Assembly: GCA_038501625.1 (NCBI GenBank)
Contig: JAZAYU010000061.1
Coordinates: 1,538,303 to 1,602,302 of the forward strand
DNA: 64,000 nucleotides
Direction of reading: 5' to 3'
Origin: Corbicula japonica
Lineage: Eukaryota > Mollusca > Bivalvia > Venerida > Cyrenidae
Below, one piece after another: positions 31,049 to 42,641 of this stretch. The position numbers were made by a program, and so were the translations under genes. Below the pieces are notes generated by a model, which did not search any database, had not been told where the DNA came from, and saw nothing but the letters and a program-made list of their open reading frames with translations. Position 1 is the first letter of the stretch; every line of letters begins with the position of its first letter.

Positions 31049-31469
31049 TTCTAACTGTATATCTTTAAATGGAAATATCCGCTCACTACATTTTAATTAA
31101 CCTTTCAAACAATGCAAAAACATTGCAATAATAACTCATTTGCAGACTGGCATCTCCATTCAGCGACATCCTACAATATTTCAGTGACTTTTTACATGAT
31201 AATTTGATGAAGTGTTGATGTCAGAAAATCTGTGAACAGTAGGTTCCATATAAAGCCATATAACAAACTTTCACATCACAATGGTACAGACATGTTCAAT
31301 AATAATGAGAAGCCAAGTTACAGCTGAAAATCAATACATAATTACGTCAACATTACAACACAGAATCAAATCTCCTCTTTTATATGGAAAGACAACAGCT
31401 TTTACATTTTCCATGGAAAACACATGCGTAGGGACAAGAAAGCACTGACAGTTCTGAAATGTTCATCTC

Positions 31470-31711
31470 TTAACCCTTTCCTCCATACATACGCTTTTTT
31501 AAACATGTGCGGCCAGTGTAGATCCAGATCAGCCGGCACATCAGTGCCATCTGATAAGGATCTGCACTGGTCCCATTTAGGTCAGAGATAACCTAATGAA
31601 TCAAATAGCAAACAGTTTAGATCCTGATCAGACGGCACAGATGTGCCAGTTGATCTGGATCTTAACTGTTTGCCCACACAATAAAGGTGTATCTATGGAG
31701 GAAAGGGTTAA
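31470..31711. repeat. F1 foldback element, complete
   Basis: TTAACCCTTTCCTCCATACA to ATGGAGGAAAGGGTTAA, 242 bp, near consensus. Confidence 0.88.
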
Positions 31712-31751
31712 ATCTTTGGGCCAAAGAAATCTGAAAGGTCTGATTTGCATG

Positions 31752-31941
31752 TACAGTAAAACTCGCCCATAAAGAACACCCTGAAATTAAGACTACCTAG
31801 ATAATAAGGCCACTACTTTAATGTCCCTTTATAAAGTTTTGCACTATTTTATACCCAAAAATTAAGTTTAACCCACTATTAAGACAACATTAATTTTTTT
31901 CAGTTCCTGAAGTGGTCTTTAAGGCTTATCTATCTATACTG
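31752..31941. repeat. Pogo-like MITE remnant, one end clear
   Basis: The left end TACAGTAAAACTCGCCCATA matches the family of the MITE at 32682, with GTCTTTAAGGCTTATC near the right. The right terminus is decayed. Confidence 0.5.
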
Positions 31942-32681
31942 AACAGCATGTACCTGACAGTGTACAATAAGCAACAGAGACACAAAAAGATATATCTGTG
32001 TACAATAACAGCATCTGCAGTGATCAGTAGTGTCACATGAAGAAGGAAGCATAGACAAGTGGCAGACTTCCCAAATGTCATCAACTTCTCCCTATACTTA
32101 CATACATGTACGAGAATATATTTTCACTTAACTTTTCCTTTAAATTGTTTAAGGAGACAATGAAAAGTGTAACTTAAGCTTTTCACTCGTTTGAGTGCAA
32201 ATTCACAATCTGACTGGACATGCTGGAAACTAAAATAATCTAAGGGAATAATATTGAAGATCACAATTACCTTGACCTTTGGCAACTCAACATTAAAATC
32301 AAAAGGAGTAAATCAAGTACAATGAATAATCTGTTCATCAAGATTTGTTAGTCTAGCATAACCACTCTTCAGTTATAATGTCAGAATCCTATTTGGGTCA
32401 CTGTGACCATGATCTTTGATAGGTTGACCCTAAAAACATTTCTGGTAGGTCGCAGTATAATCTAGTGACGAGTAATCTGCATACCAATTTTATTAAAAAT
32501 TGGACAAACTATCCTTCAATTCTTAAAACAAACTTTCTATTCAAGTTCACTGTAACCTTCACCTTTGATGACTGATACAAAACCATCAAAATCCAGCAAA
32601 CTACATACAGAATAAAGCAAGTCTTAAGTTTAACTAGCCTGTGGCTATTACCATTGAAAGTTTTACTGCAAAGCTCAATGT

Positions 32682-32861
32682 ACAGTGAAACTCCTCTATA
32701 ACGGACACCTAAGGGACTGAGGGAAAGTGTCCTTAATAAAGGGTTGTCCTTAATTGTGGGTTTAAATCAAGAAGAAGTGAACATGTGTGTTCTTTAAAAA
32801 CTCGCCCATAATACAGGGGTGCCCATGATATCGAGTGTCCGTAATTAGGGGTTTTACTGTA
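32682..32861. mobile_element. Pogo/Tc1-like MITE (TACAGT ends)
   Basis: 180 bp. TACAGTGAAACTCCTCTATA and AATTAGGGGTTTTACTGTA form terminal inverted repeats continuing into CGGACAC/GTGTCCG. TA at both edges fits a TA duplication. Confidence 0.75.
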
Positions 32862-32907
32862 TTTATTTTTGTCAATTGCTTAAAGCCATTGAGTTAAATA
32901 AGTTCCA

Positions 32908-33167
32908 CAACTAGAATATGTCCTCAGACATTGATGACCCAACCGTTGCATTAACAATTGTAACAAAGGGCTGTAACTCTGGTAAAAATGGTAGCAGGAC
33001 CAACTACACATCCTACTTGATCATCTGTGCAAGTTTTAAAGAAATCCACCCTATAGTTAATGAGAAGTTGATTCCACAAGATTTGGGGGACATGCGAACG
33101 GAGGCATGGATGTACGTACAAATGAGTGCAAGTCTTAATGCCTCCCACTTTATGGGGGCATAAAAAT
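32908..33167. mobile_element. P1 pearl-like element, single-unit copy
   Basis: AACTAGAATATGTCCTCAGA at the left, one core unit (GGGCTGTAACTCTGGTAAAA, GATCATCTGTGCAAGTTTTA), no long GACG tract, and the hairpin GCCTCCCACTTTATGGGGGC at the right. Confidence 0.8.
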
Positions 33168-33520
33168 GTAACATGTAGAAAAGGGACTTTAAGAGCTGCA
33201 ATCTATTTCTTGTGCTTATGAAAGTTGTCAAACAATCAAACTCAAGAAATTAAATTAATAAGAGGACACATCTACGGCACTAAAAGAGTGTGAGTTTTTC
33301 TAAAATAGAAAAGTGCTGCTTTGTCCATTCCTTTTACATAAAACATTTCTTATCCCCATTTCAAGTTAATTCTACAGAAAACTGTTAGGTAGTAAACATG
33401 CACCTTATAAACTTAAGTGGTCAACTCTTTTTGGCAAGATTCTGTATACTGCAGTTGTCTGGTTAGAATAAACATCCTGTAAACTTTTGTCACTTCATCC
33501 ATGCCTCCATGCCTAGAGGC

Positions 33521-33725
33521 TACAGTACAGCTCAGGTGTTTTCAACCAAAGTCCGCGCAACTCCGCCGATCTCACCATCGCAGACCTGACCCTTTAAGTC
33601 CGCGTCCAAACGCGGACCATGCTCAATCGCCGCGTTTTTCCTCCGAGGACTGCCTGTAGCTAAAACGCCGCGTCCCGCTGAGCATAATTGCGGAGGAACG
33701 CGGAGGACTGGTCGATGCAAAAATC
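33521..33725. repeat. GC-rich repeat with CGCGGA motifs and a TACAGTACA end
   Basis: TACAGTACAGCTCAGG resembles the termini of the 36287-37705 element (TACAGTACACCCAG). The GC-rich interior has inverted words such as GTCCGCGTCCAAACGCGGAC. The matching right end was not found, so this is a fragment or a different member. Confidence 0.5.
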
Positions 33726-35450
33726 CATTAGTACGACGTTTCTTTACATAAAAATACTAAATTTTAATAAATCACTGAAGGCAGATAATTAATTTGTTTA
33801 AATAACACCTTTATAATTTTAGGTTCTGAAATTATCGCTCGGAAGTGTCAATAATCTCGGTCATCAATATTTGTAAACAATAGCTGAGTTACTTTTTGGG
33901 AACATGTAATCACCAATTATCGCAGTTTGTCTACATGACAACTTTTCATCTCTTATGGTTTTTTTCAAACTTTGGCATACTATGAAGTCTTTAATAAAAT
34001 TACAGCTAGGAATTGTTTTGATATTATATATAGTGCACTTTTAATGAGCGATTAGATGAACAAACATTTTGTAAATCAAATTTGAAGAAATGTTCGCTAA
34101 CGTACATGTAAATGAGAGTTGCGCTTATGCATGGATTATTTTTAATCCCAGCCGAGATATGTCCTTCAAAACAATTAACAAACAACACAAAACTTATAGA
34201 AGCGAAAATATCCTTATCAATTTCTTTAAAATTTCTTTCATAGCTATTGCATCAGCAATCAAAATATAATACTCACCTAGAGATTAGAAATTAAAGCCGA
34301 ATACACACTTGTTTTACGAGCCGACAAACGCCTTTGAAATTTAACTTGATTGACAGTCAGCATCAATGTTTACCTCGATACAGCGTATTGTCGGAAACAC
34401 ATCAAAGATTTGTCGGCATTTGTACATATACATTAGAATATGTCGTCTAAAAATGAGTGTTTTCAATGCATGATCGGAACAGGCAAATTTTATAAAAATG
34501 ATACAATGACGCATTTTTTTATTACAGAAATTCGACAGTAGTTAAATAAAAATGAGAAAATCAATTATCACGGAAACAGTTTTAATTTAGGTGTGTAGAC
34601 ATGATCTCGGCGTTTCTTCCCATTTCCATGCGTACATGGATGCATAAGAATATCCATAGATTTGATTTAAAACAAAAACACCTGGGATCAAAAGAAACGT
34701 AGTTTGAATTTGTTTCTGAAATTAGTATAAACAAATTTGGAAAGCTTACCTTTTACAGCACATAATTATTTCAGCATTCAGTTAAAACAACTAGCGTTCG
34801 CTTCACGCGAGTAGCGTCCAAGAAACAAAAAAAAACGGAAGAAGAAAAATTATTTAGAGGATAAAACATGAGTGAATCAATAAATTTAACTGCGCAGGAG
34901 TCTAGATATATAGTCTACTGCATGAGGTCATTGGTGTAAACTTTCATTGCGGCATATGATATGACTACATTGAAATTTGTTGGATGTAAACTCATAATTT
35001 GGATTGAAAATGTCTTTCGTGTTTTTAATTTGTTCCGTGGATGTTTTAAGATCAGACCGACGATGTTCTGGTCAGCGTTTGGGTCATTTTGTTTTCGATT
35101 TTATCGAAATAAAAATGACTTTGATGCTGTTGTTGAATTTCATCATTCAATATGATTCATAGACTATCGGCGTATTGCTATCTTACGGAATAAACAAGAT
35201 GTCAGAAAGTCATATTTCCCGTGGATATTATCAAAGGAAGGTAGATCTATATGATAATTTATTGTATTTATGGTAGAAATTCTTTACAAATCCTGCAAGA
35301 AACTCCGCTTATCACCAGCACAGTATGCAGAGTTCCAACGGGACAGATTTTGTGAAGATACACCGTCGTTCTAGTCGACGCTGAATTACGAGGTCTGTGA
35401 AAGCATTGTACAGTATTTGAAAAAATTATAAAAGGGATATCTTTTTCAAA
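33726..35450. other. AT-rich stretch, nothing recognised
   Basis: No convincing exon, no tandem repeat and no known repeat family. Frames are short. It lies between the divergent CAMTA and DNAJC11 genes. Confidence 0.4.
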
Positions 35451-35558
35451 TATGTTTGTTTGTTTGTTTGGGGTTTAATGCTCGCTGACAGGCGGACAGT
35501 TCACCTAACCATCGTTCCAGGGTTTGTTTGTTTGTTTGGGGTTTAACGCCCGTTTTAT
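35451..35558. repeat. GTTTGTTTGGGGTTTAACGCC repeat, two copies
   Basis: TTTGTTTGGGGTTTAATGCTC and TTTGTTTGGGGTTTAACGCCC occur about 65 bp apart. Such words are frequent in mollusc repeats, but the family is not assigned. Confidence 0.5.
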
Positions 35559-36119
35559 AAGTAAGAGAAATTTCAAAGGGCAATAAATCAAAAATCAATA
35601 AAGCAAGAGTTATGGTTCTTTTGCAATGCACTGCTCCTCATTAAGATCTATCTACTTATGAAGTTTCAACTTCATAACTCTTATACTTTGTGAAATAAGC
35701 CCTGGACTAAAAGTAAGTATGAGAAATTGCAAAGGGCAATAACTCAAAAATGAATAAAGCAAGAGTTATGGTTCTTGTGCACTGCACTGGTCCTCCCTGA
35801 GATCTATCTAGTTATGAAGTTTCAACTTCATAACTCTTATACTTTGTGAGATATGCCCTGGACAAAAAGTAAGTATGAGAAATTTCAAAGGGCAATAACT
35901 CAAAAATGAATAAAGCAAGAGTTATGGTTCATGTGCACTGCACTGCTCCTCAATGAGATCTAACTACCTATGAAGTTTAGTCTTGATACCTCTTATAGTT
36001 TTTGTGTAATTGTCCGGACAATATTATGACGGACGGACGAACGGACGAACGAACGGACGAACGAACGGACGGACAAAGCGGCAACTATATGCTCCCCCGA
36101 ATTTCGGGGGGAGCATAAA
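35559..36119. mobile_element. P2 pearl-like element, 5'-truncated copy
   Basis: About three core units (GCAAGAGTTATGGTTCTTTT, TTTGTGAGATATGCCCTGG), then a GACGAACGGACG tract and the hairpin TGCTCCCCCGAA/TTTCGGGGGGAGCA. The left terminus is missing. The core begins directly after the GTTTGTTTGGGG repeat. Confidence 0.85.
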
Positions 36120-36286
36120 AACTCCAGAGCTGTTCTGTATTTAATTTCTTTCGCTTTAATCTAATGTGTAAAAGCACGACCCAGCAGTCTGTTCCTCATT
36201 CTAAAATTCAATGGTAGTGATAAAAACATGTATAATAACGGTATTGGGAAACAGGTCTATTGCAAGCATCCCACTGTAAGCAGATA

Positions 36287-37705
36287 TACAGTACACCCAG
36301 CGCGGATTTATTTTTTTCCGCTCATCCCCGCGATTTTTTTCTTCACGGACTGAGTAATTTTCATCCCCCGCAATACGCGGACCTTCACTCGTCACCGTGA
36401 TCGTGTAAATTCATCACGGTGATAAGCGGATGCCTCTAGGCAATCATTTACCGCCACGATGTCGCGGAGGATCTGCCGAGGTAAATCGCGCGAACGTGGT
36501 TGCATTTTTACGAACGTCAAAGTAAAATAATTATTATTTACCGAACGCTATGGGTATGGTATATTCCATCATTTAAAATATATCCTAATCTTTAATTTAT
36601 CCCTTTTATCAGATTCCAGTAATTATTGCATCACACAAGCTAAAAATGACACGCGCACACTACCAGGTAGATCAAACGTTTTTATAGTAAAGCTGAAATA
36701 AACACGGATGGTTGTTTCGAGCCGACGTCGTCTTTTGAAGTCAAACGTTTTAGATCAAACGTTTTTATAGCAAAGCCGAAATAAACACAGATGGATGTTT
36801 CGAGCCGACGATGTCTTTTGAAGTCGCATTTGATGTTCGGCGGTATCGATTTTTTTGCCTCCATACCAAATACACAGCATGGTCATGTTTTTTGTAAGGG
36901 ATACATGCGGTTTTTATAAGTTAACGGCTGTTTTTCAAATTATGCGGTTTATAAATGTAATAATTAAAGATAAATGGAATAAAATGAGGATTTCGTAAGA
37001 ACCGACATCACCATCAAGGTAATTATTTTAACTTATTTAAATCATGCAAACTGGCTTTTACCAGTGTTTTACGTTTAATGGAAAAACTGGGGTCCACAAG
37101 TCGACTGCGTTTTATTTAATTACACGTTATATCAGATTGAGTACTTCAAGAAAAACGTGTATCGGTAAAATCACAGCGACAGTATTGTGTGAAAAACTCT
37201 GAAAGCCAGATGACATGTTTAAGATTCCCTTGGTAAAATCAGTGTCACCCTTAATTGGCAGCTTGGTCTCACCTGCCAAAGAGGGTATGTCACTTGACTA
37301 GGGTGTGAAAACTGAAAGCATGATGCCATGTTTGAGATTCTTATGGAATGTTTGACAAGATATTGAGATGGCACGGTCGACTCAAATTTTATTTAAAACT
37401 CGCACATTTTGGTCAGAAGTCATTCCCGCGAAATTTCATGTAAATAAGAAATTTAAATAAATCGGTGCATCAATGTGCGTCCGCGTTGGTTCGCGGAATG
37501 TCACCGGGAATCCCCCGCGATGTCGCGCTGATAAATTTTTATTACCCCTGCAAAGCTGTGTCCGCGCCGATACGCGGACAAAATGATAATCCTGGTGGAA
37601 TCGCGATGACCTCCAAGAGCTTGGCCTCGGTGATTTTCCCCCCAAACGAAATACCGTCCGCGATGGTAGCGCGGAATCTGTTGAATCCACGCTGCGTGTA
37701 CTGTA
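36287..37705. mobile_element. 1.42-kb TIR element with TACAGTACAC ends
   Basis: TACAGTACACCCAGCGCGG and CCACGCTGCGTGTACTGTA are inverted (about 20 of 23 bp matching). The end regions are rich in short GC words such as CGCGGA, GTCCGCG and TCACGGTGA. The interior is AT-rich and includes a direct duplication (AGTCAAACGTTTTAGATCAA, ATAAACACAGATGGATG near 36660-36840). No transposase is seen. Confidence 0.7.
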
Positions 37706-39344
37706 TTTGTCAGACTGGACCCTCTTTAACAATATAGCGATACATTATACTGATAAATTCTGCATTACTTTGCGGAAAGTACCTGGAACTGCAGATTATT
37801 CATTATAATCCATCTTGTTAAACACTTAATTCTTTTTGTATTGTATTTTCGCAACTAGGATGGCTTCATAAATAAATACTAGAGTAAAAACATACATTTA
37901 AATGTATCTGGTCTATTTAGAAAATACTCTACATTCACCATTAAATTTACTACAGTGTAACTATATTTATCAAGAATATCAATTTCATATAATGAACAAT
38001 TTAAAGGAGCAAATTATTTTCTTATAACGGTTGGCTAAATATGTTTAGTTAACAGTTTTGAATTGTTTGTAAAGTATATCAGTATAGTAAAAATAGACTG
38101 ATTTAATCTTAATAAGTGCATACCAAAATTTCCCAAAATAGACCATTTGACAAATGCGAAATTTCCCAAAATGGGTATTTTTGTCAATAAAAAATTCCCA
38201 AAATGACCAGATTCCTTCTCCCTGAATAGGTAGAAAAACACCATTGATTTTTTTTAATTAACTAAACAATGAAACGTCTACAGCAAGCTCACTATCAGCA
38301 AACCGACAGCCATAATACAAATTAGTTTTTGTTTGTTTTTTCAAGGCATAAAAAATGCATTATATTGTGTATTTAAACTGCTTTAAAGAAAAACATGAAA
38401 TTAATTAATTAGACAATCAAAACACATATAAATTTAAAATTTTAACAGTTAAATTTTTAATAAATGAAAATTTACTGAAAACATTTTATTGCATCAAATT
38501 CTGTATGAATCAGCTATAACTTAATGTTAATAAGAAAGTAAGACAATATTGTAATCAATTAATAAAATTTATTATTTAAAATTATGTTGGTTCTTCCAAG
38601 TTCCCTTGAGATCCACAGTGAAACAAAATAAACATGCTAGTTCACTAAAAATAAATTTTAAAAAAGTTTGTTAGAAATAAAACAGTAAAAATATTGAATG
38701 CTTGAAAATAAATGAAACTTACAATTTAATGTTAGAAAAAGTAGGTTTTCACCCATAACCTAACAGATGCATTGTCGTGGAGTATTCGGATCCATTCAGT
38801 ACAACCAAACCGCCTTTTAACATAAGTTCAAGAGCGATATGTATAATTGAATGGGCACATACTGAAACTATTACCTTTTCGTTTAAATCCTTAGATATTA
38901 ACGAACTCTAGTTGTTTGAATTAACTAAGAATCAAGGTATATTAATTCTTTGATTCTTCCAAAAGCAATTCACATTTTGACCGGAAGTTTACATTCACGA
39001 TGGCAAACTAATTTTCCTCTTGAGATCAGTAACGGAAAATAGTCGTCTGTTTGCAGAACTAGATATAGACTATACCATGTGTACTCATAATATTTTTCGT
39101 CGCAAGTGCTGTCTTAACATATTCATTCATTTTATATTAATAATTTTTACATTTTTATTCTGGAAATTATAGTAAGCCTTGACATTAATTAGCCCCGATT
39201 GAACACAACTCAATATTTTGACAAGTAAACAGTGCCTGATGGTTTGCATATCACAAGTACAAGTTATCTTGATAAATAACTCCAACCCACCATTCAACTC
39301 AAGAATGTTGCATACAAAAGCACGCATACGTATAAATGTGGAAT
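37706..39344. other. AT-rich stretch, nothing recognised
   Basis: No exon or repeat family recognised apart from a short local repeat of AATTTCCCAAAAT at 38125-38210. Confidence 0.4.
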
Positions 39345-39720
39345 ATGCATATCAATAATTGCCACATTCCGAAGACACAACCTCCAAACACAGCCAATAA
39401 GAAGAGGAAAAGAGAGCATGGTTAATTAAATGATCAGCTTCAAAACAGACATCACAAACAATTAACAGATTTCACGCCAAGGGCTCTGGTCTCGGTTAGG
39501 ACATTAAGCACCAGTCCATTTGCTTAGCCAAGCTTCTTATGTTTTATATGTTTGTGTGCTTTTGCTTGCAACATTGTCGAGTTGATGGTTGGGTGGAGTT
39601 ATTTTACCAAAACAACTTAACTGTACTTCTTTTTTCACAATAAGAACAAACGTAGGCTGCGTGAGGAAGCTATATTTTCTTGGTGTGGCAATTTCTGATA
39701 AGTATAAATTTCACTTTTTT
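39345..39720. mobile_element. Foldback element with long inverted ends, short copy
   Basis: GGAATATGCATATCAATAAT at the left is mirrored by GGCAATTTCTGATAAGTATA ... TTTCAC at the right. AGAGGAAAAGAGAGCATG belongs to the same arm. It is related to the longer element at 40400. Confidence 0.6.
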
Positions 39721-39861
39721 ATCATTTCTTCAGTGTAGTTATCAGTTTCAATTACCTCGCTTGATGGTGATATGCTTATTTCAAACCATACAGAATGTCG
39801 ATCATTGTTGGCGGCATACTTGCATTTGAGGGGTATGCAGATAGTATGTACTGTGTCTGTC

Positions 39862-40165
39862 TCTTGCTGTCACCGTGACGGTGCGGGTTCGCTCCCAGCT
39901 ACAGGCATTATCATTAAAAATTCACAGAAGCGCGATTTGTGCAGTGTGGCGGTCGTAAAATGTCTTCCCGTACATATAGTCAGTACAGTTATCAGTAAAA
40001 TAACCCGTTACCAATGTCTTGCAGTGATAGTTACGTTTATCAGGGCTGTCCGATCGACCTTTTTGGGGTTGTCCCGGTTAGCTCAGTTGGTTTCGTAGCC
40101 GGAATTGTAGGGCTAGGCTCTGTCGCCGTGACGGTGCGTGCGGATTCGCATCCAGCTAGAGACAC
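39862..40165 (+). repeat. tRNA-like/SINE-like segments
   Basis: CACCGTGACGGTGCGGGTTCGCTCCCAGC (39873-39901) and a second version at 40126-40157 carry box-B-like sequence. CCGGTTAGCTCAGTTGG (40074-40090) is a good box A. The spacing from A to B (about 70 bp) is too long for a plain tRNA, so a tRNA-derived SINE remnant or composite is likelier. Confidence 0.4.
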
Positions 40166-40399
40166 TATCATTTGCATGGTTGGCCGCATTTGTAAGTCTA
40201 TGGGGTTATCTATACATTTTATATATCAGAACAGAGATGTTAAGTGCCGTGTTAAGGCTGTAAAATTTCTCCCCGTCATTCACTTCAGTGTTGTTACCTG
40301 TTTCAATTACCTCCCTTAATATGCTTATTTCAAACCATGCAGAACGTTTCTCATTGTAGGTGGAAATATATAGGCATACTCGAACTATCCATTTGGAAA

Positions 40400-42155
40400 A
40401 AAAAGGTGAAATATGCATATCAGGAATCGCCACATTCAGAAAAAACAGCCTCCCCACACAGTCAAGAAGAAGAGAGAGGGAGAGAGCATGTTTAATAAAA
40501 TGATCAGTTTCAAAAAAGACACCACAAATAATAAACAAAAATGAGAACCCGAGGGGTAACCGCCTTGGAACGGTCAGTGGCAAATCAAATTGGAGGATAA
40601 TGATACTATGTGTGTCTATCTCTTGCACGGCTGTCTCTTGGCGGCTGTAAAAAGTCTCCCCGTACATTCAATCAGTGCTGTTATTAGTTACGCCCTTTGA
40701 AGGTCGTTGAGCTCGATACTTCTGTGCTATGTAAATAGAAATTCTAAAATTGTTTTTGTTTAAATATTTCGGCCAGTTTATAGATGGATGGTTTCAATAT
40801 CCCAGCCAATATAGATTCGGATATTGTTCAATCATTATAGGGATGTACTTCCTGCTTTTTAAATTTTGCCTTTGGCGTTGTCTGTATATGCAGGATTTAT
40901 ATTCTCAGATCCCCTGTTTAAATCCTTTCTTTCATCTTGGGGACCATACGCCGCTGAACATGGAATGGTGTTAATCTGAAAATATCCCACTGAAGGTTCC
41001 ATGTTCACCGCCATATGCATACCATCGTTTGGGATGGATCCAAATTGTACTGTTTATTGGTGTAAATATTGGTGTAAATATTGAGTTGCGCTCAACCGGG
41101 GCTATTCGGCGTGGGCAGTTATATGCCTTTCCACTACTGCCCATGAACAGGCTCAATCAAACCGAGCCTGCAATATTTTCATATTTGTAGTGTTCGGTGG
41201 CTTTCAAAGTTCACTTTTCATCTATTGCAGCCGCCAAATTTGTATGGCTTTGGGGTTATCTATACATGAATTAAATTTTCTATAAAATTACTTTTGACAA
41301 CAGGGTTATGATGAAGCCAAAATCTATTTTCAATTAATGTAACATTTAATTCCCTTATATGTACTTTGATTTTCTCATGATTGCTTAACGTTAGCTAAAA
41401 TTTTGCCATTTTAAATATAGTTTCAAATTAACCTGATTATGACTACCGAATCAGGAATTAAAAATTAATTGGCTAATATACTTTTGAAAGCGTTACGTCG
41501 ATTGCCCATTTTTTAATATTTCTTCACCATTCATTCCAATTCTATTTCCGTTGACAACATGATTGTGATTTAGGTCAGGTTCTCTTTTGAAAAAAATATG
41601 CCCCTTTTCGTTTTTACAATTTAAGTGTCACACAAATTTCTCAGTAGAAATTCATTCAAGTTTCACTTTATATTTTTAATGACAATATGATTGCGATTTG
41701 ATTAAACACTTTTGTTGGTCAATAGCACATTTGGAATAGTTACGTCCGTTTTGAGCCAAACATACTACCATTCCCGACTGGCTATTGTTAGAATTGTGTG
41801 CTATTATGAATAAGTACCCGTTTGTTTATGTTAGAATTAAGTAAATAATCAAAACATATCGAAATATACCATATCATTTATAAAATTAATTTTCATGCAC
41901 AAAAGCTGAAAATACTGGCCACAAATGTTAACTAATTGGCTGTTATATAAAAGGTGTTTGTGATGAGCAAACTTTAACCGTTCCAAGGCGATACAACCTC
42001 TGATTCTCTTTTTCGTTAATTGTTTGTGATGTCTATTTTAATTTGTCTATTTATAAACCCATGCTCTCTTTTCCTCTTTACTTTTTGGCTGCGTGGGAAT
42101 TAAAGCTGTGTTTTCTGGGTGTGGCTATTCCGTATCTGTATGTTTCACCTTTTTA
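40400..42155. mobile_element. 1.75-kb element with ~170-bp terminal inverted repeats
   Basis: The left arm AGGTGAAATATGCATATC, AATCGCCACATTCAGAAAA, GAGAGAGCATGTTTA, GTAACCGCCTTGGAACGGT is matched inverted by CCGTTCCAAGGCGATACA, ACCCATGCTCTCTTT, TTTCTGGGTGTGGCTATT, TATGTTTCACCT at 41975-42150. No transposase was recognised; the longest internal frame is 153 codons on the minus strand and overlaps the left arm. Confidence 0.75.
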
Positions 42156-42399
42156 TTAAGAAACTTTTAAAATCACAATTGCAACAAGGTATTTCACAGC
42201 CGGTTTTTTTTATGGAGATTTAATTTACAAACTTAAGAAAATAAAAGGCAATGTTAATTTCTCCCGGTTATTTGTAAAAACATCTGTAAATTTAAAAAGA
42301 AAGGTTACAAACATGATATTTTACAGCGCTCTGCAGGCCTGGTGATTAACCCATTTACAGTTGATCATTATGCTTACTTCTTTGGTTGCACGACGGTGG

Positions 42400-42563
42400 T
42401 AGGGGTTTAAGAGTTTATGAAGGTTTATGGGCAAATCGTTTCTTAAAAGAACCTAGAAGCTCGATTCGTTTCTTTTATCCCCGTCATCGTGTTCTTGAGC
42501 CGATGAGCCGTTTTACTTGAATCATCTATGTGAAAAAGTCAGTGTCTTATACACCCCCTAAAA
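42400..42563 (+). promoter_or_regulatory. Presumed DNAJC11 5' region
   Basis: This is the sequence directly upstream of the DNAJC11 start codon. No TATA box or recognisable element was found. It is placed by position only. The neighbouring gene CAMTA is divergent, but its 5' end is not within sight of this point. Confidence 0.35.
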
Positions 42564-42641
42564 ATGGCTGCGCCCTTGGAAGACGACAATGATGAAATTT
42601 TAAAAGACGATTATTATTCCCTTCTTAATATTGCAAAAGAG
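42564..42641 (+). CDS. DNAJC11: DNAJC11 exon 1 with start codon
   Basis: 78 nt, 26 codons, ATG at 42564, donor GAG|GTAATC, phase 0. The product MAAPLEDDNDEI, then KDDYYSLLNIAKE, matches the DNAJC11 N terminus (EDYYSLLNV). It is short enough to be missed by a length-filtered frame search. Confidence 0.92.

Noticed and set aside
40074..40157. A functional tRNA gene
   Set aside because: Box A is good, but the distance to box B is too long, the acceptor stem does not pair, and similar box-B-like pieces are scattered nearby. It is better read as SINE debris.
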